Of a stretch of DNA of 64,000 bases, positions 38,738-47,163 are shown in pieces. Positions within the stretch are counted from its first letter, which is position 1, and the number at the start of each line of letters is the position of its first letter. The position numbers were made by a program, and so were the translations under genes. The notes beneath the pieces were generated by a model. That model saw only the letters and a list, made by a program, of their open reading frames with translations, did no database searches and was not told the DNA's origin. Location: positions 1-64,000 of the forward strand of contig AZHR01000004.1 in assembly GCA_000504625.1 (NCBI GenBank), read 5' to 3'. Source of the stretch: an alpha proteobacterium SCGC AAA240-E13. GTDB taxonomy: Bacteria; Pseudomonadota; Alphaproteobacteria; Pelagibacterales; Pelagibacteraceae.

Positions 38738-39757
38738 ATGAGTGAAGTCGAAAAAATTGCAAAGCAAATCTTAGTCAAAGGCAAAGGTATACTCGCTGCT
38801 GATGAAAGCACTGGAACTATGACTAAAAGATTGTCCAGTGTAAATGTTGAATCTACAGCCGAAAATAGACTTAAATTTAGAGAAACATTGTTTTCTTCAG
38901 AAGGTATGAAAAATTATATTGGGGGAGTAATTCTTTATGACGAAACAATAAAACAAAAAACCTTTTCTGGAAAAACTATTCCTGAATTAATTGAAAATTC
39001 TGGAGCCGTACCAGGAATTAAAGTTGATACTGGTGCAAAAACATTAGCTGGCTCTCCAGAAGAAAAAATTACTGAAGGACTAGATGGATTAAGAGAAAGA
39101 TTAGCAGAATACTATAAATTAGGAGCAAGATTCACAAAATGGAGAGCGGTGTACAATATTTCTGATAAATTCCCTTCCGAATTATCCATTAAATCCAATG
39201 CACACTCACTTGCAAGGTATGCTGCGCTAGCACAAGAGGCAAAAATGGTTCCTATAATAGAGCCAGAAGTTTTGATGGACGGCAATCATGATATTATCAA
39301 ATGTTATAAAGTAACTTCTAAAATCTTACAAGAGTGCTATGAAGAATTGTTTTTTCATAATATTAATCTTAAAGGAACTATACTAAAACCAAATATGATT
39401 TTACCTGGATCTAATTCTGTAAAGAAAAATAGTTCAATCGAAATTGCAGAATATACTTTAAAATGTTTGAAGAAAAATGTACCTAGTGAAGTTCCTGGAA
39501 TAGCCTTTTTATCGGGAGGACAATCCGAAGTTGAAGCTACTCGAAATTTAAATGAAATAAACAAAATTAATGACACAAATTTTTTGATGTCTTTTTCCTA
39601 TGGAAGAGCTTTACAACAAAGTGCATTAAAAAATTGGGCAAAAAATATTAAAGATACTAAAAATACACAAAAAATCTTTAATCACAGATCTAAAATGAAT
39701 GGTCTCTCAAGTACGGCTCAATGGAATATCAATCTTGAAAATCAGGTATTGGCTTAG
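38738..39757 (+). CDS. fda: Class I fructose-bisphosphate aldolase
   Basis: Schiff-base aldolase that cleaves or forms fructose 1,6-bisphosphate. It shows KGILAADESTGTMTKRL near residues 17-33, GAVPGIKVDTG near 92, FTKWRAVYNI near 136 (with the conserved Lys), MVPIIEPEVLMDGNHD, KGTILKPNMILPG (Schiff-base Lys region) and FLSGGQSEVEATRNLN. It is the animal/plant-like class I enzyme rather than the metal-dependent class II. A TTG precedes the ATG; I prefer the ATG at 38738 because it gives MSEVEKIAKQIL. Seven bases after pgk. Confidence 0.95.
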   Translation: MSEVEKIAKQILVKGKGILAADESTGTMTKRLSSVNVESTAENRLKFRETLFSSEGMKNYIGGVILYDETIKQKTFSGKTIPELIENSGAVPGIKVDTGAKTLAGSPEEKITEGLDGLRERLAEYYKLGARFTKWRAVYNISDKFPSELSIKSNAHSLARYAALAQEAKMVPIIEPEVLMDGNHDIIKCYKVTSKILQECYEELFFHNINLKGTILKPNMILPGSNSVKKNSSIEIAEYTLKCLKKNVPSEVPGIAFLSGGQSEVEATRNLNEINKINDTNFLMSFSYGRALQQSALKNWAKNIKDTKNTQKIFNHRSKMNGLSSTAQWNINLENQVLA

Positions 39758-39763
39758 TTAAAA

Positions 39764-40372
39764 TTGAAAAAATTTGTCTATTTAATATCACCTACAAAAA
39801 TAAAGGGGAATAAATTTTACAAAGAACTTCGTCTGATATTTAAAACTAATAAAGTTAAGTTTTTTCAATTAAGACTTAAAAAAATAACTACCAATAATCT
39901 TATAAGAATAGCTAAAAAAATAAAAAAAATAGCTCAAAAAAATAACGTTAAATTTTTAATTAATGATAGACCTTTAATTGCAAAAAAAGTTGATGCAGAT
40001 GGTTGCCATATAGGTCAAAAAGATATGAATTACAAAAAAAGCAGAAAAATTTTAGGAAAAAATAAAATTATTGGAGTTACGTGTCATAATTCTAAAAAAT
40101 TAGCTTTAAAGGCAAAAAAAGATTGTGCTAATTACATAGCCATTGGATCTTTTTTTGAATCTTCAACAAAAAAATCCCCTTTTAGAGCCAACTTAGCAAT
40201 ATTGCGTTGGGTCAAAAAAAAAATTAATATGCCCGTCGTTGCAATTGGTGGAATTGATAGTTACAACTACAAAAAAATATTATCAAACGGAGCAGATTTT
40301 ATAGCTTGTTCAAACTATGTTTGGAATAATAAAAAATTAGATCCTGTTTTAGCGATAAAGAAATTTAAATAA
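39764..40372 (+). CDS. thiE: Thiamine-phosphate synthase-like protein
   Basis: Joins HMP-PP and hydroxyethylthiazole-P to thiamine phosphate. The 202-residue TIM-barrel protein has FFQLRLKKI, KFLINDRPLIAKKVDADGCHIGQKD near residues 65-87 in two parts, IIGVTCHNSKK, YIAIGSFFESSTKKS and PVVAIGGIDSYN. Most positions of ThiE are conserved. The start is TTG at 39764, six bases after the aldolase stop; no ATG is usable before the first strand. TenI-like paralogues look similar, so function is likely but not certain. Pairs with thiD at 19954. Confidence 0.85.
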   Translation: MKKFVYLISPTKIKGNKFYKELRLIFKTNKVKFFQLRLKKITTNNLIRIAKKIKKIAQKNNVKFLINDRPLIAKKVDADGCHIGQKDMNYKKSRKILGKNKIIGVTCHNSKKLALKAKKDCANYIAIGSFFESSTKKSPFRANLAILRWVKKKINMPVVAIGGIDSYNYKKILSNGADFIACSNYVWNNKKLDPVLAIKKFK

Positions 40373-40375
40373 AAA

Positions 40376-40939
40376 ATGAAAATATTAGGAAATGAAATGA
40401 AACCTGGAATGATAATAAATCATGACAACGACTTATGGGAAGTTATAAAAGCTCAACATGTCAAACCTGGCAAGGGTGGTGCTTTCAATCAAGTAGAATT
40501 AAAAAGTATAAACAAAGATACCAAGCGCAATGAAAGATTCAGATCTAGCGATAGTGTAGAAAGAGTTACCTTGGAAGAAAAAAAATATAATTTTCTTTTT
40601 GAAGACGATAACAATTGTCATTTTATAGATCAGACAACTTTTGAACAAATAGCGGTTAATAAAAAAAAAATTGGAGAAAAAGCCAAACTCCTAAAGGAAA
40701 ACTTAGAAGTAACAATTAATTTTTTTGAAGACGATCCTCTATCTGTTGAATTACCTATTTCAATAGAATGCAAAGTCATTAATACTGATGTAGCCTTAAA
40801 AGGGCAGACTGTTTCTTCGTCTTACAAACCAGCAATAATAGATAATAATCTTAAAATTCTAGTACCCCCTTTTATAAAAAACGGTGACGAGATTATAGTT
40901 GATAGTAGAAGCTTAGAATACATTAAAAAAATAAAGTAA
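40376..40939 (+). CDS. efp: Translation elongation factor P
   Basis: Ribosome-binding protein that relieves stalling at polyproline stretches. It has 187 residues in three OB-like domains: the N-terminal KOW-like domain with AQHVKPGKGGAFNQVELKS near residues 25-43, where Lys32 in PGKGG is the position modified in many species, and a C-terminal SSYKPAIIDNN region with VPPFIKNGDEIIVDSRS. It starts three bases after the ThiE-like gene and shares one base with suhB. Confidence 0.96.
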   Translation: MKILGNEMKPGMIINHDNDLWEVIKAQHVKPGKGGAFNQVELKSINKDTKRNERFRSSDSVERVTLEEKKYNFLFEDDNNCHFIDQTTFEQIAVNKKKIGEKAKLLKENLEVTINFFEDDPLSVELPISIECKVINTDVALKGQTVSSSYKPAIIDNNLKILVPPFIKNGDEIIVDSRSLEYIKKIK

Positions 40940-41730
40940 TGAAAACAATTTCTGCAAATATGAATGTAATAATAATGGCTTGTGAAAAAGCTTCAAAAAC
41001 ATTAATCAGAGATTTTGGGGAAATTGAAAAATTACAGGTTTCGGTTAAAGGGCCTTCGGATTTTGTATCCAGTGCTGACAAAAAAGTTGAAAAAACTTTG
41101 ATCAGTGAATTAAAAAAATCCAGACCAAATTATTCTTTTCTCAGTGAAGAAATAGGAGAAATTAAAACTGAAAATTCTGAATACAGATGGATAATAGATC
41201 CTATTGATGGAACATTAAATTTTTTACATGGTATTCCACATTTTGCTATATCGGTAGCTTTAGAAAAAAAAAATGAAATAATATGTGGTGTAATTTACGA
41301 TCCCATAAAAAATGAAATGTTTCTAGCAGAAAAAGAAAAGGGAGCTTATGTAAACAATCAAAGAATAAGAGTATCTAGCAGAAAAAAATTAAATGACTGC
41401 ATGATATTCACGGGAGGACCTACTTTTAAATCTAATGAAAGAGAATTAAGTTTGGATGAATATAAAAAAATTTCAAAATTTTTATCTTCACCCTTAAGAA
41501 AAATGGGAAGTGCATCACTTGATATTGCTTACGTAGCCGCCGGAAGAGCTGATGGATTTTTTCAAAGAAATTTAAATTACTGGGATATTGCTGCTGGAAT
41601 TATAATTGTAAAAGAAGCTGGGGGCTCCATAAGTGATTACTCTGGAAATTCAGACTACATAAATAAAAAAAATGTCCTAGTCACAAATTCCTTTATAAAT
41701 AAGGATTTAGTTAATTTAATTAACAGTTAA
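40939..41730 (+). CDS. suhB: Inositol monophosphatase family protein (SuhB)
   Basis: Mg2+-dependent phosphatase of the IMPase fold; SuhB proteins also act in rRNA transcription antitermination in E. coli. Motifs: FLSEEIGEI near residue 69-77, [19 protein letters not shown] near 90-108 (metal-binding DPIDGT) and [16 protein letters not shown] near 214-229. At 263 residues it is full length. It overlaps efp by one base (TAATG). The efp-suhB pairing is common in alphaproteobacteria. Confidence 0.93.
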   Translation: MKTISANMNVIIMACEKASKTLIRDFGEIEKLQVSVKGPSDFVSSADKKVEKTLISELKKSRPNYSFLSEEIGEIKTENSEYRWIIDPIDGTLNFLHGIPHFAISVALEKKNEIICGVIYDPIKNEMFLAEKEKGAYVNNQRIRVSSRKKLNDCMIFTGGPTFKSNERELSLDEYKKISKFLSSPLRKMGSASLDIAYVAAGRADGFFQRNLNYWDIAAGIIIVKEAGGSISDYSGNSDYINKKNVLVTNSFINKDLVNLINS

Positions 41731-41785
41731 AACAGTAAGTTTTAATTGTTTATTCAAATCTTTTGTTATAAAAACTCATAAAATT

Positions 41786-42013
41786 ATGAAAAAAAAAATA
41801 CATCCTAATTATCACAAGATTAAAGTTGAAATGACTGACGGAACTCAGTTTGAAACTAGATCAACCTGGGGTAAAGAAGGAGATATACTTAAATTAGATA
41901 TAGACCCTAAATCTCATTATGCGTGGATTGGTGGAAAACAAAAAATTCTTGATAAAGGTAGAGTAAGTAAATTTAACAAAAAGTTTCAAAACTTTAAATC
42001 ATTTTTCAAATGA
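41786..42013 (+). CDS. rpmE: 50S ribosomal protein L31
   Basis: Large-subunit ribosomal protein of 75 residues beginning [25 protein letters not shown], with the typical HPLWIG-like block here read as [11 protein letters not shown]. It lacks the zinc-binding cysteines (no Cys at all), so it is the C-minus type. The 55-base gap after suhB may hold a promoter. Its stop overlaps the trcR start by four bases. Confidence 0.95.
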   Translation: MKKKIHPNYHKIKVEMTDGTQFETRSTWGKEGDILKLDIDPKSHYAWIGGKQKILDKGRVSKFNKKFQNFKSFFK

Positions 42014-42573
42014 AAAACATTCCATTAATGCCAAAAGCTACAGCTGTATGGTTGGTTGAAAATACGTCGTTATCATTTAAGCAAATTGCAAGTTTTTGCA
42101 ATCTGCATGAAGTAGAAGTTCAAGGCATTGCTGATGGTGAAGTAGCCAAGGGAATTAAAGCTTATAATCCTATTATAACTAATCAACTCACTAGAGAAGA
42201 AATTGAACTTTCGTCTAAAGATGTCAATAGACCATTGCAACTACTTAGAAAAGAAATAGATATATCACAAAAAGAGAGAAAAAAACCTAAATATACACCT
42301 CTTTCAAAAAGACAGGATAGACCTGATGCAATTCTATGGCTAATTAAAAACCATCCAGAATTATTAGATACACAAATTGCTAAATTAATTGGAACTACAA
42401 AAAATACGGTTATGTCAATAAAAAAAAGAACTTATTGGAATTTTAATAATTTATCTTTAAAGGATCCAATCGCGATAAATCTTTGTTCACAACTAGACTT
42501 GGAAAAAGCGTTAGCGAGAGCAGAAAAAAGAATCAAAAAGGAAGAAAAAAAAATTGAAAAAGAAGAAGTATAG
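42010..42573 (+). CDS. trcR: DUF1013 protein, TrcR-like cell-cycle regulator
   Basis: Alphaproteobacteria-specific protein; as I recall the Caulobacter/Sinorhizobium member (TrcR) binds RNA polymerase and cell-cycle promoters. The 187-residue protein starts [19 protein letters not shown] and contains [35 protein letters not shown] and a helix-turn-helix-like [20 protein letters not shown] segment near 125-145. The C-terminus is a lysine/glutamate helix. It lies directly after rpmE (4-base overlap) as in other members of the class, which supports the call. Confidence 0.9.
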   Translation: MKNIPLMPKATAVWLVENTSLSFKQIASFCNLHEVEVQGIADGEVAKGIKAYNPIITNQLTREEIELSSKDVNRPLQLLRKEIDISQKERKKPKYTPLSKRQDRPDAILWLIKNHPELLDTQIAKLIGTTKNTVMSIKKRTYWNFNNLSLKDPIAINLCSQLDLEKALARAEKRIKKEEKKIEKEEV

Positions 42574-43042
42574 TTTAATAGCAATCATAATGGGTAGCAA
42601 GTCTGATTGGAATACCATGAAATTTTGCAGTGACACACTCGAAAAATTTAATATCAAACATGATGTAAGAATTATATCTGCTCATAGAACGCCTAAAAGA
42701 TTACACGATTATCTTAAGATTGCTGAAAAAAAAGGTATAGAGATAATTATAGCTGGTGCTGGCGGAGCCGCACATTTGGCTGGCGTTTCTGCTTCAATAA
42801 CTACATTGCCAGTATTGGGTGTGCCAATTGAAAGCAAACTTAAAGGACTTGATAGTTTGCTATCAACCGTACAAATGCCAAGCGGTATACCTGTTGGAAC
42901 TTTTGCAATTGGCAAAGCGGGATCAATAAATGCTGCATTATTCGCAATATCAATTTTATCAACAAGATACTCGAATATCTTAAAAAAATTGATCGCTTTT
43001 AGAAATAATTTTGAAAGGAAAATTCCAAAAAAACCTTTTTAA
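42554..43042 (+). CDS. purE: N5-carboxyaminoimidazole ribonucleotide mutase
   Basis: Moves the carboxylate of N5-CAIR to C4 in purine synthesis. Class I PurE features: IIMGSKSDWNTM near residues 11-22, HDVRIISAHRTPKRLHDY near 36-53, IIAGAGGAAHLAGVSAS and VQMPSGIPVGTFAIG near 111. The frame opens at TTG 42554 inside trcR (20-base overlap); an ATG at 42590 would cut into the MGSKSDW motif, so the TTG is preferred. No purK follows; rpsU is next. Confidence 0.93.
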   Translation: MKKKKYSLIAIIMGSKSDWNTMKFCSDTLEKFNIKHDVRIISAHRTPKRLHDYLKIAEKKGIEIIIAGAGGAAHLAGVSASITTLPVLGVPIESKLKGLDSLLSTVQMPSGIPVGTFAIGKAGSINAALFAISILSTRYSNILKKLIAFRNNFERKIPKKPF

Positions 43043-43088
43043 TTTTTATGTAGAAAAAAAAAATAAAAAATGCTAGTTAAATCAACTT

Positions 43089-43295
43089 TTGGAGGTAGTT
43101 ATTAAAATAGAAGTCAAAGATAATAATGTCGAGCAAGCACTAAGAATTTTGAAAAAAAAACTTCAAAGGGATGGATTTTTCAAAATTGTAAAGTTGAAGA
43201 ATACCTACGAAAAACCTTCTGAAAAAAAAAAAAGAATTAAGCAAGAAAATATTAAAAGAGCGAAAAAAATCCAGAAAATGAGGAATAGAATTTAA
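43089..43295 (+). CDS. rpsU: 30S ribosomal protein S21
   Basis: Small basic ribosomal protein of 68 residues needed for initiation near the anti-Shine-Dalgarno end of 16S rRNA. It contains VKDNNVEQALRILKKKLQRDGFF and a lysine/arginine-rich tail (KRIKQENIKRAKKIQKM). No ATG is available at the conserved N-terminus; TTG at 43089 is the only usual start, and the sequence GGAG lies inside the first codons rather than upstream, so the true start is less certain than the gene. Confidence 0.9.
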   Translation: MEVVIKIEVKDNNVEQALRILKKKLQRDGFFKIVKLKNTYEKPSEKKKRIKQENIKRAKKIQKMRNRI

Positions 43296-43301
43296 TTTTA
43301 T

Positions 43302-43378
<77 letters not shown>

Positions 43379-43531
43379 ATCACTGAGCCAATAATTTAAC
43401 ATTAACAAATTTTCATAACCTTCTTTTTTACGGAAAATTATTATAATTTTTTCATTTATCCCGCCTCTAGTTTCGGGTGCCTTATTTATTTATAAAATTT
43501 TTTAGAGTTAAATATTTTTTCTATAAAATTC

Positions 43532-44583
43532 TTAAAAGCAGCCTAAAGAGTTAATATTAATTTCTTTTTTTATAGCCAAAATAAATATGTCTGAAAAATT
43601 TCTATCGTATAAAACGCTTGCTGTTAAATCCTTTTCAATTTTAAGATATTCTAATTTACTTGTATTATTTAGATATGATTGCTGTGTTGTCCAGTCGACT
43701 GAGATTAGGTTGCGATAACCATCTGAATGCGGAGATATCATATAGCAATTAAAATCAAGATCTATTAACTCTTTTATGATATCTGCTTTTGTAAATCCTG
43801 GTGAATATTTTTCTAGTTCTTTTGAAGTATGAAGTTCCATTAGTAAATAATTTACATTTTTCTTTAGCAAATTTTTGCTACCAGATAATATCTTGCCCTC
43901 CGCACCATGAACATCTATTTTTAAAATATTTGGAATAATTTTTTTTTTTTCAAAAACATCATCCATTGTAGTTGTTAATTTCTTTTTACCAAATTTTAAA
44001 ATTTTTTTTAAATAATCACTATCTATTAGTTTTTTTTTTGCAATTCCTCAGGATTCATAACAGTTACATCATAAACGAATAATTCTTCTTTTTTGTCTGA
44101 TAAAAGACAATTTAATACTTCAATATTTGAAATTTTACTTAAAGAGGCTGATTTTTTAAGATCTTCACAAAACTTATCATTACTTTCTAGAGCATAAACG
44201 GGAAGATCATAATTTAAAAATTTTGAAACATAGCAAGCATAGTGACCTACAAAAGCACCTACATCAGCAAAAACAGGTATTTTTTCATTTTTTAAAATGC
44301 TGTTTAAACAAACTGTTATAGAAAGTTCATAAGTGCGCTTACCATCTAACAATTGTGTATAAGTGTAATGAGCTTGGGTATTATTTTTTCGTACATAAAT
44401 CTTGAAATTTATATTTTGGATTTGTTGATCAACAATAATAGTATGTCCCAATGATATTTTTTTTGTGTATAAGATGAATTTTTCTAAAATGAAAATTATA
44501 TTTTTATAAAATTTCTGCGGGATAGACTTTAATATTACGAAGTACGAATAATAAATGATTTTTCCTAATAAAGATTTCAACAT
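43532..44583 (-). pseudogene. FkbM-family methyltransferase, frame broken at an A10 run
   Basis: SAM-dependent methyltransferase of the type that O-methylates sugars in surface glycans. The first frame (44026-44583, 185 residues) carries the SAM-binding VFADVGAFVGHYACYVSKF and a following YALESNDKF. It stops just after a run of ten A in the coding strand (T44030-44039 on +). One extra A would read on through LIDSDYLKKILKFGKKK into the second frame (43532-43966), which has the family hallmark PNILKIDVHGAEGKILSG. Repaired length is 350 residues. It may be a phase-variable gene, a recent pseudogene, or a homopolymer sequencing error. Confidence 0.85.
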
Positions 44584-44627
44584 TAAATATATTTAATAAT
44601 TTACAGTTCAAAGTCTATCAGCTTAAT

Positions 44628-44762
44628 TTATTTAATTGCTAGAAAAATTTCAAAACAAATTAATTTTTTTATTGATGAAATATCTGAAAAACCAGTTCTT
44701 TTAAGCATTTCGTTATTGCCTTTGGTGAAAATGGATCTAACACGCCCTTTTAGTTTTTGCAT
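44628..44762 (-). CDS. Small ORF, 44 residues, end of the msrA chain
   Basis: Short open frame starting ATG at 44760-44762, where the ATG overlaps the TAA of the preceding small ORF (TAATG). The product begins MQKLKGRVRSIFTKGNNEML, is basic in the first half and hydrophobic at the C-terminus; no motif recognised. The tight overlap with an upstream ORF is the main argument that it is translated. I cannot assign a function. Confidence 0.4.
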   Translation of the reverse strand: MQKLKGRVRSIFTKGNNEMLKRTGFSDISSIKKLICFEIFLAIK

Positions 44763-44935
44763 TATTTAAACTTATCTACACAGATTTGTTTGGCTTCTTC
44801 TAAATTAGAAGTTTGTGTTTGAGCTAAAATACATGCACCAATAACTTTTTTTAAGTTATGGTCGCTATATATAGTTCGAGCTAAAAAAAGAATTATTATT
44901 ACAACTATTAATGAAATAACTGTCCTACTTTTCAT
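44762..44935 (-). CDS. Small membrane-anchored or secreted protein, 57 residues
   Basis: Starts ATG at 44933-44935 with MKSRTVISLIVVIIILFLA, a strong signal peptide or membrane helix, followed by a short soluble part with two cysteines and the pattern ACILAQTQTSNLEEAKQICV, reminiscent of small secreted SAR11 proteins I have seen with a helix-hairpin and paired Cys. It overlaps the 31-residue ORF upstream by 11 bases and its stop overlaps the next ATG. Function unknown. Confidence 0.55.
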   Translation of the reverse strand: MKSRTVISLIVVIIILFLARTIYSDHNLKKVIGACILAQTQTSNLEEAKQICVDKFK

Positions 44936-45020
44936 TTTGTCCTTCTGTTAAAGAATCAACAGAAATTGCTGTATTACACGCCAATAAACCCATAACCAAA
45001 ATCCCTAGAAACTTTTTCAT
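44925..45020 (-). CDS. Small ORF with signal peptide and lipobox-like end, 31 residues
   Basis: ATG at 45018-45020 overlaps the msrA stop codon by one base (TAATG). The product MKKFLGILVMGLLACNTAIS... is an N-terminal signal sequence with LLAC at residues 12-15, followed by only 16 polar residues. It could be a tiny lipoprotein or the degenerate leader of a lost secreted protein. Coupling to msrA suggests it is translated. Confidence 0.45.
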   Translation of the reverse strand: MKKFLGILVMGLLACNTAISVDSLTEGQNEK

Positions 45021-45604
45021 TATTGCCATATTCTTTTTAATTGTTCTTCTCTACCACAGGCTTTTTTGTACATTAAATAATTAATAAAACTTTCCTGATA
45101 ATAGTCTTGGTGATAGTTCTCTGCTGAATAAAACTTTTCAAATTTTCTTACAAATGTCACGACTTTCTTTCCATTAAATTTTTTTTCAATCTTCTTGATG
45201 GATTTTTCTGTTAACTGTTTCTGCAAATTATTTTGATAAAATACAACTGTTCTATAACTAAGTCCTTTATCGCAGAATTGACCCGCGGCGTCAAAAGGAT
45301 CTATGTTCGTCCAATATAAATCTAGTAACCGTTCAAAACTAATCTTGCTTTGGTCGTAGATAATTTTCACTGTTTCAAAATGGCCAGTATTTTTATAAGT
45401 AACTTCTTTATAGGTCGGATTAACTAGATGCCCCCCCGAATAGCCCGAAATAACTTCTTGTACACCAATTGCCTTCTCAAAAGATTCCTCCATACACCAA
45501 AAACACCCTCCGGCAAAATATGCATGTCTTATATTTTCAGCATTAACAAAATTAATATTGAAAAAAAATAAAACTAAAAACACGTATAGAGATAGTTTAT
45601 TCAT
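45020..45604 (-). CDS. msrA: Peptide-methionine (S)-S-oxide reductase, exported form
   Basis: Repairs methionine-S-sulfoxide in proteins. The catalytic GGCFWCMEESFEK motif is near residues 31-43, then EVISGYSGGHLVNPTYKEV near 49 and SYRTVVFYQNN plus AENYHQDYYQ. Before it lies a clear signal peptide (KLSLYVFLVLFFFNINFVNA), so the enzyme acts in the periplasm. At 194 residues it is full length. The first 10 residues closely resemble the leader of the MORN protein at 47376. It directly follows the DUF2784 gene and leads a chain of tiny ORFs. Confidence 0.94.
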   Translation of the reverse strand: MNKLSLYVFLVLFFFNINFVNAENIRHAYFAGGCFWCMEESFEKAIGVQEVISGYSGGHLVNPTYKEVTYKNTGHFETVKIIYDQSKISFERLLDLYWTNIDPFDAAGQFCDKGLSYRTVVFYQNNLQKQLTEKSIKKIEKKFNGKKVVTFVRKFEKFYSAENYHQDYYQESFINYLMYKKACGREEQLKRIWQ

Positions 45605-45970
45605 CTAAAACTTTTTTTTAAGTTTAATAATTATAAATCCATAAATAATCATATTTATAACTATAAGACCTATTCCTAGGTATATCTGTAGATCTTTACT
45701 CATGTTTGTTGGATAAACAATGGACACTAAGTAATTGTGAATAAAACCTTCAGAATATGTTGTCAAGTTAGCTTTATGTAAAAACCAATTTTCAAGATAA
45801 GTCAGAGGACATATAGAATGAGTTAATTCAACATAAGATCCCAAAATAAAAGATGGAATATGTATAAAAACTATTTTTGTTGTAACAAAAAACAATAACG
45901 CGCCAAATATAACAAAGAGAATAAAAGCAAAATGAACAATTAATGTTAAATTTGCAGCTATTTCATACAT
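45605..45970 (-). CDS. DUF2784 family membrane protein
   Basis: A 121-residue inner-membrane protein with about three or four helices: LIVHFAFILFVIFGALLFFV (residues about 10-29), a central segment with CPLTYLENWFLHKANLTTYS near 53-72, and a C-terminal helix (YLGIGLIVINMIIYGFIIIK). The pattern of helix, CPLT-LEN and EGFIHNYL is that of DUF2784, whose function is unknown. It immediately precedes msrA with no gap, so the two are probably one transcript. Confidence 0.8.
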   Translation of the reverse strand: MYEIAANLTLIVHFAFILFVIFGALLFFVTTKIVFIHIPSFILGSYVELTHSICPLTYLENWFLHKANLTTYSEGFIHNYLVSIVYPTNMSKDLQIYLGIGLIVINMIIYGFIIIKLKKKF

Positions 45971-46031
45971 TTATTTTTGACTTTTCTTGGTTATTAAAAA
46001 AATAACTATAATCAAAAGTATTGATATTCAT
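45963..46031 (-). CDS. Tiny ORF with strong ribosome-binding site, 22 residues
   Basis: ATG at 46029-46031 preceded by GGAGGAGG about eight bases upstream, an unusually strong Shine-Dalgarno for this AT-rich genome. The product (MNINTFDYSYFFNNQ...) is 22 residues and its TGA overlaps the start of the DUF2784 gene. It overlaps by an ATGA-type junction a 25-residue ORF at 46028-46105. It may be a leader peptide or may merely couple translation; low confidence. Confidence 0.3.
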   Translation of the reverse strand: MNINTFDYSYFFNNQEKSKINV

Positions 46032-46119
46032 AGCAACACCCTCCTCCATTCAAGGTTGCCATCAAAAGTCATTATTTTATTTAGTTCGTTTAAATATTCT
46101 GGCATAAAACAATCTTTAT

Positions 46120-46800
46120 TTAATTCAATAATTCTTTAACTTGTTCAAAAAGAAAAACCATTTTTTTTACATTTAATCGTTTTGTATTTACATTTCTTGG
46201 GCTAGGATGGTAACAACCCACCAATATTTTTTTATCTGGTAAAGTATATTGTGCACCATGGCTAAAAACATAATATTTATTTTTTACTGAATAATTTTCT
46301 TTGTACAATTTCAAACAAGCATCAAAAGCAATCTTCCCTAAAGCAACAATAATTTTTATATTACCAAGAAAACTGATTTCTTGTTTAAAAAAAATAGAAC
46401 AATTTTTAAGCTCTTGATTGGTAGGTTTGTCTTTAGGAGGCGCACATTTTAATGCTGGAGTTAAGTATGTATTATAAAGTATAAGACCATCATTTTTATA
46501 TTCCGATGTCGGTTGATTGGATAATTTTGATTTAAACAAGCATCGAAATAAAAATTCGGCTGATTTATCACCAGTAAAAACTCTGCCTGTACGTGTTCCT
46601 CCATGCGCGGCAGGTGCTAGGCCAACTAATAATAATTGAGCATTATAATCGCCATAACCTGTAATCGGCTTTGCCCAATAGGTTTCACGAATAAATCTTT
46701 TTCTTTTTTCTTTAGCAATTTTTTTTCTAAATTTTACAAGCCGTTCACACTTAGTACACCTGATTATCTTACGATTTAAAATATTTAGTGAATTATTCAC
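46120..46800 (-). CDS. Uracil-DNA glycosylase, family 5 (UDGb-type)
   Basis: Removes uracil (and perhaps hypoxanthine) from DNA. The 226-residue iron-sulfur UDG has the CxxC pair at residues 15-18 (RCTKCERL), the active-site motif VGLAPAAHGGTRTGRVFTGD around residue 56-75, with Ala-rich motif A typical of family 5 rather than family 4, LKCAPP near 113 and VGCYHPSPRNVNT near 190. The second Cys pair from those motifs would complete a 4Fe-4S site. Downstream of hspQ with a 12-base gap. Confidence 0.9.
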   Translation of the reverse strand: MNNSLNILNRKIIRCTKCERLVKFRKKIAKEKRKRFIRETYWAKPITGYGDYNAQLLLVGLAPAAHGGTRTGRVFTGDKSAEFLFRCLFKSKLSNQPTSEYKNDGLILYNTYLTPALKCAPPKDKPTNQELKNCSIFFKQEISFLGNIKIIVALGKIAFDACLKLYKENYSVKNKYYVFSHGAQYTLPDKKILVGCYHPSPRNVNTKRLNVKKMVFLFEQVKELLN

Positions 46801-46812
46801 AATAAATTTTTC

Positions 46813-47163
46813 TTAATTAGTTCTAGATTTTAAATAATATTGTGATCCATCAAATTTGGTAAAAAGAGAATTGATGAGCGGGTGTTGTATTGCTTTAGGA
46901 TATTCTTCCAGATCAAGATTTTGTTCAGCAACATATGTTGTGTGTTCAGCTGCATGAACTAAAACGTGATACCAAGGTTTATTTTTTGGAGGACGTGATC
47001 GAGCTATTTGTTCATACCACTCATCTGAACTTTGAAAAAAGGGATCAATATCAAAAACTACTCCTGTATAATCAAATAATTTATGGTGTACAATCTGACC
47101 TATTAGAAATTTAGCTTTATAATCTGTCATACAAGTTTCTTTTTCCTTTTTTTCATTATTCAT
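46813..47163 (-). CDS. hspQ: Heat-shock protein HspQ (hemimethylated DNA-binding YccV type)
   Basis: Small protein that in enterobacteria binds DNA and acts as a Lon specificity factor. The core KFLIGQIVHHKLFDYTGVVFD begins near residue 18, followed by DPFFQSSDEWYEQIARSRPP, PWYHVLVHAAEHTTYVAEQNL and PLINSLF. It has 116 residues including a short N-terminal extension. The reading frame overlaps the upstream small basic protein gene by eight bases; no heat-shock promoter was recognised. Confidence 0.93.
   Translation of the reverse strand: MNNEKKEKETCMTDYKAKFLIGQIVHHKLFDYTGVVFDIDPFFQSSDEWYEQIARSRPPKNKPWYHVLVHAAEHTTYVAEQNLDLEEYPKAIQHPLINSLFTKFDGSQYYLKSRTN

Noticed and set aside
43440..43500. 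Intrinsic terminator behind tRNA-fMet
   Set aside because: A CCCG...CGGG pair with a 10-base loop exists near 43459-43478 but the stem is only four pairs and is not followed by a clean T-run in either direction.
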